A stretch of 64,000 nucleotides of DNA from Arachnopeziza araneosa (GCA_003988855.1 QYAI01000150.1:62001-126000); one strand, 5' to 3'. Positions 20,805 through 33,900 are shown, numbered from the stretch's first letter. Notes: generated by a model from the sequence alone, not told the origin. Made by a program: numbers and translations.

Positions 20805-22215
20805 CTTGTTTAAACCACAGGTCCTATGTTACAAAGTTCGTGTTCGATACGTGATTGTATAGATTGGAGGAAGTTAGTAATAGACGGATTGTGACTGAGC
20901 GAGTGCAAAGGAAAGCCGTAGGGTTTTATCTAACCCACAAAGCCCATTACTCAGCGTAGATGGACTCCGACGCATCATACAACGTTCTTGGAATCAAACA
21001 AGCAGATTCCTCACCCGCAAGGAATATAAAATCGACGGTAGAAAAAGATTCCACATCACCTCCTGCGACTTACGTAAGCCGCGACGAATTCCAAATCACT
21101 TGAATTTAGCAATGATGATACTCGTTACGTATACACTGGAAGAACAGGAAACAGAGATTGACAATGCGTAATCTTTGGTGCCCTGGAAGAAACAGTACAA
21201 AGGGATGATTGCTGTCGTGGTGTTGGATCGAGGGGACCTCGCTAAATATGAGCCAAGGGAGCACTGTAGGGCTGAGCTCAGGTTAGAGCAGCAACGGCTG
21301 AGGTCTAACGACGGAAGTAGACTGGAATAGGCTTAATCATCGTCTGGATCAGGAGGTATCACGCCGCTTCCCTTCTCCTGAAAAGGAGAAAGGTACAATA
21401 GGCGAAAGTCGCCTGCAGTACCACAGATCCATGTGACCAGTCCTTCCCGACCGATAGATTCCCGATCGAAAGGATAGCCATGAGCCTCACTACTGAACGC
21501 TATCCAAAGAAAAGACGAGTGCTACCTAGTAACACCCTAGGGCAGTTCTCTGTTGGGCTCAGTCCCATTTCATGACCTCACCTAGCACACAATTCTTTTC
21601 CCCACTGCACAAATCAAAGTATTTATACCCCAGACATATAACTAACCATTATTTAGAATTTCTCGTTTTAAACAGCAACTCCGATACCACATAATTTTCT
21701 CTAATCACTACTTTCACAGTACGACGCCATTTGAACTATACCTTTCAACGTGTAGACAATCAAGCTATCCCTACTTGCTGCCAACCGCCGTTTAGCCCTG
21801 TCTATTCTCCAACACATCAATAAGTTATATAACGTCGTGGCCTCAAGGCAGCTCTGTAATATATTCCACTCACTCCGACCTTCTTTGGCACGACCACGAT
21901 GTCTCCAAGCCCTCACATACCATACACGAGCACCTGCCAAGTGTCAATATCTTACTACCTACGACGAGGAGCTCGGTTTCCTCAACCAAATACTCGGACT
22001 CCACGTTTTCGTTGGATTTGCACAAATCTTGGTGATAAGGGCAGGAAAGTTGAGGGACGAGAGAGAATGGCGGATAGCGAGACTGGAGACGACGGGACTG
22101 GGGACGACGAGACTGGTTGGGAAGAGTAGGAAGACGAAGTTGAAGCCAACGAAGCCCGTGGTGCACAGTAGAGTTGAAGAAATTTCCACTCTTATATTTC
22201 TATTTCAAATCCAAA
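20805..22215. other. spacer without recognisable genes
   Basis: 5' flank of the DUF1223 gene, then short ORFs without domains. Overlapping ORFs at 21837-22220 are not supported on either strand. Confidence 0.4.
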
Positions 22216-22420
22216 TATAAGACGAGGCCAAGAAAAAGCAGGACAGTGTGTTCTCTAATTAGAAGTTTGCTAAAGTGCTATATACGTCCTGATAGACCGA
22301 GATGCCTAAAATAGAAGTCCTGCGTGTTCTTATAGAAAAGAAGAGAATTAGCGTGAATAGTAACCTTAGCTCCACTTAAAAAGTTAAAACTGCAAAATGT
22401 CGATACTCATCCTAGACAAG
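22216..22420 (+). pseudogene. fragment of an ankyrin NLR gene, paralogous to 27960-34277
   Basis: On the plus strand this stretch is close to the minus-strand sequence of the NLR pseudogene near 29680-29820. An identical block of about 31 bp begins ATAGAAAAGAAGAGAATTAG. Both can be read as LIEKKRISVNS. Upstream, QDSVFSN, then KFAKLLYT in the larger copy becomes stop-containing sequence here: CAG to TAG, CCAA to CTAA, and TGCCAA to TGATAG. Most differences are CpA to TpA. No start or flanking repeats remain. It is a short, independently decayed duplicate. Confidence 0.72.
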
Positions 22421-22818
22421 CACCTAAAATCTAAAATGCAGAGCTCTTAGATACTTATCTTTTATTGTAGTAGGTTTTCATCGAGTTTAGTAGAGTAAAT
22501 ATTGTGGACTTTAAGCTTCGACTTTACGGTTTCGCCTTAGAAAGCGCCCAGGCCTCTTTCCTTTCTCCCGCACTCGAAGTATTATTGCAGTGACATCATT
22601 TATTCTTTAGTCTTGTGATTGGTAGCTCTTACCCATTGTGACAGCATTCATTCGGTTCAAGGTAAGTGCGACGAGATAGCGCTGCCACGATATAGGTAGC
22701 TTCGGTCTCTCTCCTCCCTTCTTCTCTCTTCACCACAATTCCAAGCGCAGCGCAAACATACTTGTATCGAAGTATAGCGAGTTATAAATATATCTTTACA
22801 ATTTTCCACCCCAAGAAA
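22421..22818. other. AT-rich spacer
   Basis: Continuation of the decayed ankyrin fragment may extend to about 22480. Nothing else is recognisable. Confidence 0.35.
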
Positions 22819-23019
22819 ATGCCTCCAGTCAATCCGTTCCACACCTTCGCTCGACTCAGTCCATCGGCTCGGACCCCCTTGGAGAGATACTACTTTTACA
22901 TCGGGACAATTGTTTCTTGCGGCTCCGTCTTCTCGTTCGTTGAGGAACAAGCGGACCGCATAGCCAACCGGTGTAGAATACTCAAGGGTGAGGTCGCGAG
23001 TCGACTGAGAAGAGCTTAG
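22819..23019 (+). CDS. small hypothetical protein (doubtful)
   Basis: A 66-residue ORF (MPPVNPFHTFARLSPSARTP at the N-terminus, ending in RLRRA) with a favourable A-rich leader (CAAGAAAATG). I recognise no domain, and codon evidence is too little to be sure it is expressed. An upstream in-frame start at 22762 would lengthen it to 85 residues. Confidence 0.25.
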   Translation: MPPVNPFHTFARLSPSARTPLERYYFYIGTIVSCGSVFSFVEEQADRIANRCRILKGEVASRLRRA

Positions 23020-23754
23020 CCGGCTGCGAAAGAGGCATTGGCAGCCCGATGGTGCTATGTAAGACGTTCAATCCCGAGCGTGAGCAGCACGGTGCTCCGC
23101 TCCCAAGGGGGCACAACACCACCTTATTTTCCGTGCGGCTGTCTTCGTTTGACATCGACAAGAACTTCCCTCTCTAGTGTACGAGGGTAGGAGGAGCAGC
23201 CAATAAAATAAGAATCTCGTTGGCTTCCAGCTGACTCTCGATATGTATATTTCGGAAGAGCAACTGAAGCAAGAACCTGAAGCAAAAACCGTGTGTTCGA
23301 AAAACCAGAAAGCAGTGTAAACAACAAGCAATGAATAAGTAGATAAATCAATGAATCAGTAAGAAAAGAATATCAGTCAATAAAATCCGTATGATCAATG
23401 CTGAATCTTCTGCTGCTGTCTTTATTCCGTACTTCATGAATCTTCTCTTGTGTGTTCTCTTCTCTGCTGTGTAGGTGCTTAGTAGGACCTCCTTTATAGA
23501 GAGTCCTCAACACGTGCTTCCACTAGCGAAACGACCGAAAAATTTCATGCACTCTAGAACCCCACTACACCATTCGAGTCTTTTCCGCTCTTTAATGGCA
23601 GGATGAATATGTTTGCTGGATGGCTTAAGGTCTGATGCTTGCCACAGATGCTTGATTCTCAGAAACACGGGTAAGTCTCAAGCAAGAGCCACTCTCATGG
23701 ACCAGTCTAACATTTCAAACAGAATGGCAATCACATAAATGGCATCTTTTGTAC
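23020..23754. other. spacer without recognisable genes
   Basis: No gene seen. A solo copy of part of the downstream tandem repeat (GGCACAAC...CACCTTAT) occurs near 23110. Confidence 0.4.
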
Positions 23755-24106
23755 CACAGAGAGCTTCCCTCCGCTGCTTACTACAGTACATCTACAACCT
23801 TCTGTACTTTCTTGTCAAAGCTCTTCTAGCATGTTGCAATAACGACCTACTCTGTACAAAGGGCACAACTGCCTTATTAGCAAGAGCTTCCTTCCGCTGC
23901 CTACTACATCTGCCATCTTGTCAAAGGACCTTTTAGGACGGCGCAATGACAACCCACAGAGGTCACAACCACCTTATCAGGGAGAGCTTCACTCTGCTGC
24001 TCACTGCATCTACAGCTTTCTATACTATCTTGTCAAAAGATCCTTTAGCATGCCGCAATAGTGACCCACAGAGGGCACAACCACCTTATCAGCGGGAGCT
24101 TTCTGG
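23755..24106. repeat. degenerate tandem repeat, unit about 100-123 bp
   Basis: Three full copies and a partial fourth, starting at about 23760, 23883, 23983 and 24096. Each begins GAGCTTCC, continues with a CGCTGC...TACTACATCT block and TCTTGTCAAA, then TTTTAGCATGCCGCAATA, and ends with GGCACAACCACCTTATCAG. The copies differ by many point changes. No ORF spans them. Confidence 0.75.
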
Positions 24107-25014
24107 GGCAATGATGGGCCGAGACGGTTCTTCGACCAAAGCCAGACTCGAGATTCATAAGGGAAGTAGAATAGTGCTTTAGAACAGAGTGAAGGAGATA
24201 CACGATTTTTATGGATTTCGCACGGGGCGTGCTCTTGTTAGTTAGGGAGTTGTGAACATTGGGAAGAAAAGAGCGGCTAAAGGGTTGTTTATAAAGGAAT
24301 TCTCGTGCAATTCTCTCTTAAAAGAGTCAGCATCACTTTTCCACATACCAACATCACTTGTTTTTCTCTGCCCGGTAACTCTCCTCAGAGCCGAAATATT
24401 GAGAGACTACTTAGACGCCGATTCCTTGATTTGTAGAAGATTGCTCGAGTGGCTCTGATGCCTCGCTCCCTGCTCGGACAGCATCGCCTCTATGCTGGCG
24501 AAATGACTCCGAATGCCAATCGCTTTGAGTCTTCCTCGCGCCGTAGCGCTGCTGTCTGACACTTCTTTCACGCTGAACCGCTCGATTTAGTCTGTTCGCT
24601 CTACAAAGCAAAGTTGTGCAGCTACCAATGTTGCCTGGTTGGCAGGAGCTGGTTTGATTAAAGCTGCGGACAAGTTTCGGATTAAGAATCACTCTCTTGA
24701 ACTATCCTAACCCGTATTCCAACAGCAGAGTTCCAACCCAAGAGGCTCATCCATGTCGACTTCTCTGCAGCAACAGCTGCTATACGAGGTACACTAACGA
24801 CTACTTAGATAGAAACTAGGGCATTTCCTTCAGCAAAGCCTCATATAAGGCAGAAGCATCTCATCGGCCAAAGAATTCCTTGTCGACAATGACTAGCTCA
24901 TGGTGACAACGCTTTTGATCTATGACTGGAGATGACCTTGTCTTTTTTGCACAAGTATGATGTATTATTCAGAATTAACAATAAAAGTAATTCCAAGATT
25001 ACAAAACCCGCAAG
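24107..25014. other. spacer without recognisable genes
   Basis: 3' flank of the HET gene that follows on the minus strand. Only short ORFs are present. Confidence 0.4.
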
Positions 25015-26757
25015 TCATAGCGCTCGAAGTCCCTCCATAGACTCCAGACTAAGCTCAATGAAAAACACTTCGTCACCCATGATTGCCTTTTCCACTATCT
25101 TCACTTGAAGATTTTTGTTCAAAACTTTAATCCTTCTTTCACTCCCTGATGCTCTCGGTTTGCCCCGTGTCTCTTCATTCCGGACAAACTCTCGCAAGTT
25201 AATTCCTGACTGAGGTTGATGAATATCAATCCACGGATGCTTTGCTTCTCTGTGCCAGTTCCGCTGTCCTGGTCCGAACATCACGATGATCGGAAACGAT
25301 CCGTAATGTAATAAAATCGCTGCCGTCTTTAAGTGATCTGGGAGCCAGAGAATATCCCGATTCTCACCCACAGTCTTCCTCGTCCAATACCTTGATGGGT
25401 AGAACTCCGCTGGCATGCCACTTAACTCCCGCTCCCCTGATTTCATATACTTGAAAACGAAAGTAGTTGGTGTCTCCAGTCCACCAGTATGGAAATTAAA
25501 CCCGCCACTGGAAGCTAGGGAGTCTACAGGAGGCTGGCGGAGGAGTATAACGGGCTTTTTTGGTGGATAACCCAAGGTGGTTCTCTCGGAACCCCTGGAC
25601 CTATCAGGCCAGAATGACTGCAAATCGAAGACCCTAGTTCTTTGAGACCAACCACTAACCTTCCCAGCTATGTAGAAGGACTGGATTCCATTATCATTAG
25701 TGCCTACGTCTATTAAGTCTAATGAAATGGGGCCTCTGATATCGTTCATATATCGACATGCAAGGATCCCAATCGTAGATGAATCGAATCTATCGTAAAT
25801 TGGCATCTGAATATTCATCTGAATACTGAGGCCTAGATTCGTCATCGAGAAAAATTCTTGCCCGGACTGCTGCTGTTGCACTTGAATCACGGCTCCGGTA
25901 TGCTGGAAGTACGACGGACCAGGGGCTAAGAGCTGGCTTCCTTCAGGGGAGGATGACTCCCAGGCGAATATTGACTGATCTGCTGACGTCTTAATAATTT
26001 CTTCTTGCAGCCGAATAAATGCAGCACGGCCCTCGCCATATAGCAGCGGCATATTAACTCCAAAGATGCCCATCAAACAATAAGCCTCATCCTCAATTCT
26101 TGTGGTCTTCCGTTTTGCAGCCCAAGACATCTTCTGAGCAATACTCAATTCCTGTAAGGCTCTTGTCTTGACATTTTCTTCCGAGATAAGAACCGTTCTG
26201 GCGATTCCCGTGACCATGACTATGTCTTCAAGAAGCTTCAACGATGATCCGAGGTAATCCCAGTCGCTGCTATAGAATTCAATACGGGAAGGAGCTATCA
26301 ATTCTTGCAAGGTCCACCCGCGTTGAAACCATCTGCTCCGGGCAAATTTGGATGCATGGAATGCTTCTTCCTCATGCGCATACATATGGTTGATGTATGG
26401 CACAAGGCAGCCTGCTAAATCGGCTGCGCTAACATCTTCAAGATAGGCGTAGCAGATCTTTGACAGGCGATACCACTTAAACATCGAGTTTATGGCTTCA
26501 GAAAGCTCGGAACTGCTCGCTTTGTTGATGCAGCAGGTGTCAATCCAAGCGTATTCATACCCATCTCTTAACGCCTGGTTGCAGGTGAATTTGAGTTTTG
26601 CGAAACCTCTCTTCCTTTCCGCGATTCCGTTACAAACATCTTCAAATGTGACTTCTTCTTGGCCCCAGGTATGCGAGAGAATAACGTATTGAGGTCTACT
26701 ATCAAGAGAGCTGAAGAATTCTTCCAGTCGCAAAGTTCGGGCGTTCAAGAGGCGCAT
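25015..26757 (-). CDS. HET-domain protein (heterokaryon incompatibility type)
   Basis: Intact single-exon ORF; starting at the Met of MRLLNARTLRLEEFF gives 580 residues. The HET domain occupies about residues 18-150: YVILSHTWG (24-32), YAWIDTCCINK (69-79), MFKWYRLSKICYAYLEDV (92-109), and RWFQRGWTLQELIAPSRIEF. It is followed by the usual EDEAYCLMGIFGVNMPLLYG and GEGRAAFIRLQEEI block. This is the HET subclass often found alone or joined to NACHT or ankyrin modules. Such proteins act as cell-death inducers on non-self recognition; its own partner is unknown. The C-terminal 300 residues carry no named domain. The upstream Met at 26847 adds 30 residues that the family lacks. It lies downstream of an NLR pseudogene on the same strand. 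Confidence 0.92.
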   Translation of the reverse strand: MRLLNARTLRLEEFFSSLDSRPQYVILSHTWGQEEVTFEDVCNGIAERKRGFAKLKFTCNQALRDGYEYAWIDTCCINKASSSELSEAINSMFKWYRLSKICYAYLEDVSAADLAGCLVPYINHMYAHEEEAFHASKFARSRWFQRGWTLQELIAPSRIEFYSSDWDYLGSSLKLLEDIVMVTGIARTVLISEENVKTRALQELSIAQKMSWAAKRKTTRIEDEAYCLMGIFGVNMPLLYGEGRAAFIRLQEEIIKTSADQSIFAWESSSPEGSQLLAPGPSYFQHTGAVIQVQQQQSGQEFFSMTNLGLSIQMNIQMPIYDRFDSSTIGILACRYMNDIRGPISLDLIDVGTNDNGIQSFYIAGKVSGWSQRTRVFDLQSFWPDRSRGSERTTLGYPPKKPVILLRQPPVDSLASSGGFNFHTGGLETPTTFVFKYMKSGERELSGMPAEFYPSRYWTRKTVGENRDILWLPDHLKTAAILLHYGSFPIIVMFGPGQRNWHREAKHPWIDIHQPQSGINLREFVRNEETRGKPRASGSERRIKVLNKNLQVKIVEKAIMGDEVFFIELSLESMEGLRAL

Positions 26758-27959
26758 AGTGGAATCGATAAAGTGTGAAGTAAAGATCAACTGATCGCTC
26801 GTGGTGTCTAATTGATACCTTCGGCGTATATAGCCAGAATCTCTCACTTAATTCTTGATGCAAAGTAAGGCTGATGCCTCATATTTTACGGTCTTGAGCC
26901 CAGATCCCAAAGGAGTTAGTTTAGCGTCGCTGAATCTAGCGAGCCAATAAAGCGTTTATCCTCTCTCTCGCTCACTTTACGCAGCATATACTCACAAATT
27001 GAGACGATGAGAAGCCACTGGCCGAATAGAAAGCTGCTCACATTTTGCTTTAACACTTGAAAGTACCATTCGGCTCGCTCTAACCTTATCAGCCCTGCTA
27101 AAGGCCAAATTATTGAATGGTATAAGGGTTAAGAATGTAGGCCCATATGATGTATTTTTGGACAGTTGATCCGGCCAGAACTACTGAACACGAAAGGCTT
27201 TATAAATCTCTAGAGATAATCTTCGAGGTCAGAGATACCGTTGCGTCGTGGTTTGATTTCAGCTGACAAGAATGATGATTCAGTCACGTGATCCAGTCAC
27301 ATGCTCTTATGTGTTTTCTTCCGTACCTAGCCTCAGGCCGTGGCTCTACAAATGAATCACTCTTCACTCTGTGCAAAAGTACAGAAACCACATCAAGTTA
27401 TTCGTAGTATTTATATAGGCTGTGTTTATCTCGACCGACACTGAAAAGAACACCCTGGAAATTCGAGAATCACACTTCTGGTTATTGAGGGCTTCGTTTT
27501 CAAATCAACTGATTTGTTATTTGACGGAGCCTTCACGAGATGCCCGACCATAGACACCGAAAGAGGCAAGAACAAGCTGGCACGGTAGAAACCGCGGGCA
27601 AGGGGCACTTGTGAAAATCGCATGCAAGAGCGTCCACTGACCGGAATACATACTCATTCTTGTACTCCTACTTCGAATATGAAGACAATTTATTGGTAGC
27701 TTCATCGTTACCATAGAAGAATATGGTTGATACGGCGAAAGGAAATGATGATTTTTGGAAAACGGCTGATCAACGGCTGTGGCATACTTTACTTTTCTTT
27801 CCAGAGGGTGAGTTCTCGATCGACTGCCGCTTGACAGTGCATCAGAGCAGCTTTTCAAACTCTCTCGCACCCAATCTAAGTCATTGATACCCAAAGAGAC
27901 AGCTGATAAATCAGAGGGAAAAAGAAGTATATTGAAGATCAATATCTCTAGCATGCTGC
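26758..27959. other. spacer without recognisable genes
   Basis: 5' flank of the HET gene and 3' flank of the NLR pseudogene. The 145-codon minus-strand ORF at 27517-27954 begins directly after the NLR stop but has no domain; I do not accept it. Confidence 0.45.
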
Positions 27960-30900
27960 TTAATCCTTACTCTTAAACATGTCCAAGATATCCTCAACCC
28001 CAAGCGCAGCCGCAATGTCCAGTGCCGTCTGATGTTTCTCATCTTCAGCTAGGACATCAATCCCTTTGCTCATCAGGAAGCGGAACCTTGCCAGCCTTCT
28101 CCCAGCACAGTATCCCCAATTGTCATCTTCTCGGGTGACATCTGCGGCGATGACGTGGAGGAGCGTCTCGCGAGGCGTGCTGGTCACCAACCAATCCAGG
28201 CCCACTTGGTCGAGCAGTGCCCAGAGCTGGGTTCCTGCTCGACGGCCGCGGCGCCTTGATGTATCCGATGCAAACGTTCCTGTTCATACCTTTGATCTGA
28301 GGATTGTGATGATTGGAGAGCCGTTTCATCATCAGACTCAGGTAAAGTAACCGTCACACTACCTTTACGGAAGAAATTGAAAGCAGGAGTTTCGCCAGTC
28401 TGGTTTCGGGCATTGACATCAGCTCCCAAGGAAAGAAGTTGACCTAGCAAATCTTTTCGTTTCCCAGTGACGGCTCCGGCACCGTTCTTATCGACATCTA
28501 TGTGCCATTGCCCTCCCAGAAGCAGATGAAGTGGGGTATCCTTCGTGTTCGGGTTGGCAGCATAGACGTCTGCTCCTGCTAAAACAAGGGCCTCGACATC
28601 GTCTTCTAGAAGGGGCTCACTCTGTAGAGAGCAGTGCAGTGGTGTCCTTCCATCGATATCTACTTCTGTCAACAGCTCAGGTGCGAGTGATACCAGACGT
28701 TGGATGAGTTCCTTCCGAAGGACTAAGCTGTCAGCGTCATAAACGTGTGTGATGGTTGCAAACGCGGCTCGACTGCGGAGGAAGAGATTCAGCACGTTGT
28801 GATTCCTGCTATCTCTCGCGCGGATATCGGCGCCTCTACCGAGAAGCGTCGTGATAACCTGTATCTTGCCAAGCTGGCACGCAAGGAGAAGTATCGTCAA
28901 ACCATCCGCATCGCGGGATTCAAGATCGAAGCTAGGATTCTCCAAGGTAGGAATCAAGAATGGGTTTTCTCCACCGTATCCTCTGTTCATTGAGGTCCCC
29001 TTATTGTTCATCATACGGTGTACCACCGTTGTGCGCTCATATTTGGCGCTGAGATCAGCACCATGCTTCAGCAATAGGTCAAACATGCGCAAGCTAATTT
29101 CAAAGTTATCTCTCATACGGTCTCCGCACACAACATAATCAATTAGGTATAACTCATCCAGGCCATTAGGGTCGTGCTGCTCCGGTGAAAAACGCCTCCC
29201 GTCCGTTGACGTCCAGAAGGGAACTTCTTTACCGGGCTTGCGCATATTCGGATCCACACCACCGCGGCAAAGCATGAGCTGCAGAATGTCCAAGTCCTTG
29301 AATGTGATCGCACTTACCAAGGCTGAATGTGTGATAACGGCTCCATATTCCAAGAGCATCTCGCACACGGCCTGATTCCCAACGGCACGGGCTAGGCATG
29401 AGCGGCCGCGGTTGTCAACAGTGTTAGGGTTTGCTCCCGCTCGAAGAAGTATCATGGAAATCTCCTTGCTAAAATCGGTGTTACCAACCTTTTCGAGGGA
29501 CAAGTTTAGGGGAGTCATCCCAGAACCATCACGTGCCTCTAGATCAGCACCATTGCTCAGCAGGTATGGCAGCGCTTGGTGTGTCTGCCACTAGTGAGGG
29601 CACCCTTCCTGAACAATAGCATGGAGAGCCGTGTTATTTTGCGGAGAAGAAAAGTTTTGGTGAGGGACATTCAGAATACTATTCACGCTAATTCTCTTCT
29701 TTTCTATGAGAGTACGCAGGGCTTCCATATTGGGCATCTCGGTTTGGCAGGCCGTATATAGCAATTTGGCAAACTTCTGATTAGAGAACACACTGTCCTG
29801 CTTTTTCTTGGCCTCTTCTTTTTCGTCAGCTGCATACAATTCAGTTGTTTCTGGCTTCGGAACAGATCCTAGTTTCGCCATGACCTCAGGTGTTAAGACA
29901 GAGTCGAGCATTGATGCAAAGCCACCGTGAACCAATGCTTCGAGATAACTCTTGCCGTTTCTTTTATCTTCATACAGATCTGCGCCATCGTTTTCGAATA
30001 AAGACATGCTGGCAGCATCGAAGTGTTTCACGTTCATCAAATATTCAAAGTGGGACGAGTCGATGGGAGGATGACTTAGTGAAGCAGCATCTCGCCTCTT
30101 GATGCATTCTAATACTTCTCCTTCACAACTTAGCGTTTCTGCAATACCGAGTGATTGCCGTGCAGCCATTAAACACACGGTAGTGTAATCAAGCTGCCGC
30201 TCAATAGTAGCGGTGATGGCTTCATCCACGAATCTTCTTCCTGACGTTGCGCCATGTGTAATGAGCAGGTCAAGAATTTCATCAACTCGCTCTGCGGGGA
30301 ATAAATTCCATCTCCAATAGTGGGAGGTCAGATTTTGGCGTGGACGGAGCGTGTCGGAAATCAAGACGCCTCCGGCAAGAAGCTCTTCTCTTGAGGCCTG
30401 AATATGATCACGCCATCGAGACCAGTCTGTATTTTGCTGCTCTTCTCTTGAGCCTCGATTACGCCATCCAGACCAGTCTGCATTCTGCTCTTCTTCGAAC
30501 TCTGCGCATCCATTCCAGGCAGATCCAATGTAGCTCTCCATATCGACTACCGCACCGGCATCAATTAATAGTTGGACCGTCTCGACTCAACCTGAGGCAC
30601 AGGCGTAGTAAAGAGGTGTTCGGCTTAGGACATCCTTCGCCTCTATCACCTTGGAAAGAGATTGGTGATCGCTTTTTGACTGCAACCAGGAGATAAGGCG
30701 CCCAATAGTGTTAGATTGCCGTGACCGCGCAGCCAGATGCAAGATATTTAGACCCTCTGATGTCGTCGCTTCCACGTCCGCCCCTTCTGCCAGGAGTCTA
30801 TGTGTCAAAAATGGAGAGCAAGTCGAAGCGATGTGTAAGGGAGCGACGCCTTGGTTATCTTCACGGTTCAGCTGCGCATGGTCTTGATCTAGGATGTACT

Positions 30901-33900
30901 CCAGCAAACTCGGGTCGTCCTGTTGTTCCCAACTGCCTGCTTCGTACCACTGCCTGAACCCGCACAGCACATGAAATGGAGTTTTACCATGCGCGTTCGC
31001 TCGAGAAAGATCCCCGCCGAGAGCTATTAAATCCTTGTATACCTGCAGTGACACCTTCCAACTGCAGAATGTCGGTATCGCTTCATGCAAAATGGTGTTG
31101 CCCTCAAAATCTGGCTGTGTTGGATCAGCGCCCTGGTCGACCAGGAACCGCATTTCCTCTATATCAGATCGACAGCGTCGAGCGGCGGCATGAAGCAGCG
31201 TTCTCCCACACAGATCGGTGGTGTCAAAGCGTGCACCGGCCTTTGCCAACAGTTTGAAACACTCCAAAGGTCCTGATGCGTGGAAACGGTCCCAGGTGTC
31301 AACCATTTTGAATAATGGGGTCCGTCCTAGTTCATCTTTGATCTCCACATTGGGCTTAGTGATTTCTAAGAAAGCTGCAAAGTAGCTTTCATCGAACTTG
31401 AAACCAAGCGTGAACTCGAATCTGTGTACTGGTGATTGTCCCTCTTCGTCCTGGACATTTGGATCGGCCCTAGCCCCGATCAGCGTTTGCTAAAGAAGTC
31501 GACACTCGGGAAGTTCGACGTCCTCCATCTGAGCAGCATAGTGTAGAGCAGTCTTGCCTTTGTGATCAACGAGATTGATATCTGCTCCCAATTCACATAA
31601 TTTCCGAGCTTTATCCAGTCGACGCTGTTGGGTGTACGGGGTTGCGCAGTCATAATTCCTGCCATGAGCCAATGCTCGGATCAACAATGATTGTCCCTGA
31701 TAGGAAGATTTGACGTTGATATCAAACACATCGTGCAGAGCCTCTAAGATCTCTACATCATGAATCAGATGTAATGGCGTCTCTCCATTCGTGTTTTCGG
31801 CGTTGATATCTACTCCAACCTCTATGAGGCAGCGCGCGGCGATTTTGTCTCGGACCGCGTGGAGAGGGGATGTTTTCTTGTCATCAACCTGCTGCACTGC
31901 ACATATTCTCCAAGTCAGCTAGCTTCTGGGAAAGATCCAGTGTGATACGTCGTGATAAAGGCGCTTTATCTCGCTGAAATGGGCAAATGACCTTGTTGCA
32001 ACAAGATGTTGGGTGTGGGAGGAAGGGGAGGAAGAAGAAACAAGAAACGACCTACGGTTTGCGCCAGCTGCGATCACCATGCGGAAACATTCCTTGGTCT
32101 CCTCCTCGCCCACCTGTCGAGTGCGCCCATGATGATACAAGCCACTGCCATTCGCCAGTGCGTGCAGCACGTTGTAGCCCACACCATCAACAGGTGCAAC
32201 ACTAGAATATTCCCCGTCATGAGGCACATTTGGATCTGCGCCGGCAGCGAGGAGGAGACGAATAAGCACAGCATCACGAGCCGCGCACGCTAAATAGAGA
32301 GGCGTCATGGTGCCAGCAGGTCCATATCGGCCAGCGCCGTCCTTCGTATTGACATCCAGCTCGCGATGGCGCAGGACCTCTTCGACAACGCTGGGGTGAC
32401 CGGTGGCGCCATCCACAGCCCAGCCGAGCGCACGGGAAGCCTCTCGGGCGCCCTTCACATACGGTAGGAAAACTGCAGCCATACTGGGGTCGCCGCTGGT
32501 GAACGCGTACTTGCTGGCAGGACACCTGCGTGGTCCGCCCATGGAGTTATCAAGGATGTGTTGGTTCTTCCCGAGATCTATCATGGGATCCGCGCCGGCT
32601 TTGAGCAAGATTTCCGCTAGCTCTGGATTCGCCTGCTGCTTATTCCTATAGCTAAGAGCAGTGTGCAACGGTGTGGCTCCGTGGCTATCGTACTCGTTGA
32701 TATTCGCTCCATGGCGGATGAGTGACTGGACTATATCGCCATTTCCTCTGGCCACGGCCAAGATGAGTGGAGAGTAGTCAATATCAGCGTCGTAATTGGT
32801 GATCTCTTTACCATAACGGTCGAGGAGGCTTTCAGCAAAGGAATTCAGATCCAACGTAATGGCCAGTCGTAATGCAACGGCTTGTACTTTCGGTTGTTGA
32901 CCGCTGGATCGCTTCTCTCTGCGTCCTATCCCAGCGGATAAGCCAAGCTTGTCCGTGTTCTCTGGGTTGCCTTGAATGAGGAGTTGGTGTAAAGACTCGT
33001 TGATTTCATGCAAGTCGTGTCCTAAGTTCGCTGCTTTCTTTATATGAGCGTGCCAGTTTCGGACTGCGTAGTTCGTGAACGGCGTGTATATTTCGTTTTC
33101 GAGCCGTTTGGGTTCATGAACAAAAATGCCGCGTTTCTTTATTTTCATTTGGCCAAGGCCGCCGGATTGGAGATACAAGAGGCAGAGCAGGGCCATGCGG
33201 CAGTGAGTGGACCCTCGCTCGAGGATAATGAAAGGCGTCATAGCGCCTCCAGCGGTTCGCGTGGTATCTACGAGATAATTACTCTGTAAGAGAGTGGTGA
33301 ACAACTCGGACAGTCTCATCTGGGAGGATTTCCAGCAGCGGCCCGCAGACCGACCTTATAAGGCCTTTTAGCTTTCCAAGGTCTTGTCCGTGTTGAGGTT
33401 GGGCAACGGCAATACAATCCGAGATTTCGAGTAGACGTAGGGGTCGAACTGCGTGAGTAACGCATTGGAGGACTAGCATCTGCAGCTCTGAAGTGATCTC
33501 TGTGCGGCTTAAATGTTCCTGGAGGAGGTTCGCGTACATAACAGTCAGATCCGCCGACAGCCCGTGGAGAGCCTGCTGAACCTCTGCGTTATCTCCTAGG
33601 TGTGAAATAGCATCCATCGCCAGCTTTGCGTAGAGAAATAGTCCATCAGATTTATCGAGGATATAATTAACGACTAGTGAGTGGCTTTCGGAAGGTACGC
33701 GTGACTGGCTGAGTTGATGCCGCAGATACACAACAATGTCGGGTTCAACCAGCTGTCTATCGAGGCGGACATCCAGAAGGCTTAGATTTCTTACAATCTG
33801 TTCTACGGTGGCGATGGGGCGGCTGGTAATCATGAGTTTGATCTCTCCGGGTCGCCAGCGGCCCAGCTCATTGAGTACTTGAAGAAATGGCTTGAGAGCC

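Noticed and set aside
27517..27954. 145-codon minus-strand ORF just after the NLR pseudogene
   Set aside because: No recognisable domain and a frame different from the NLR; it is probably decayed flank.
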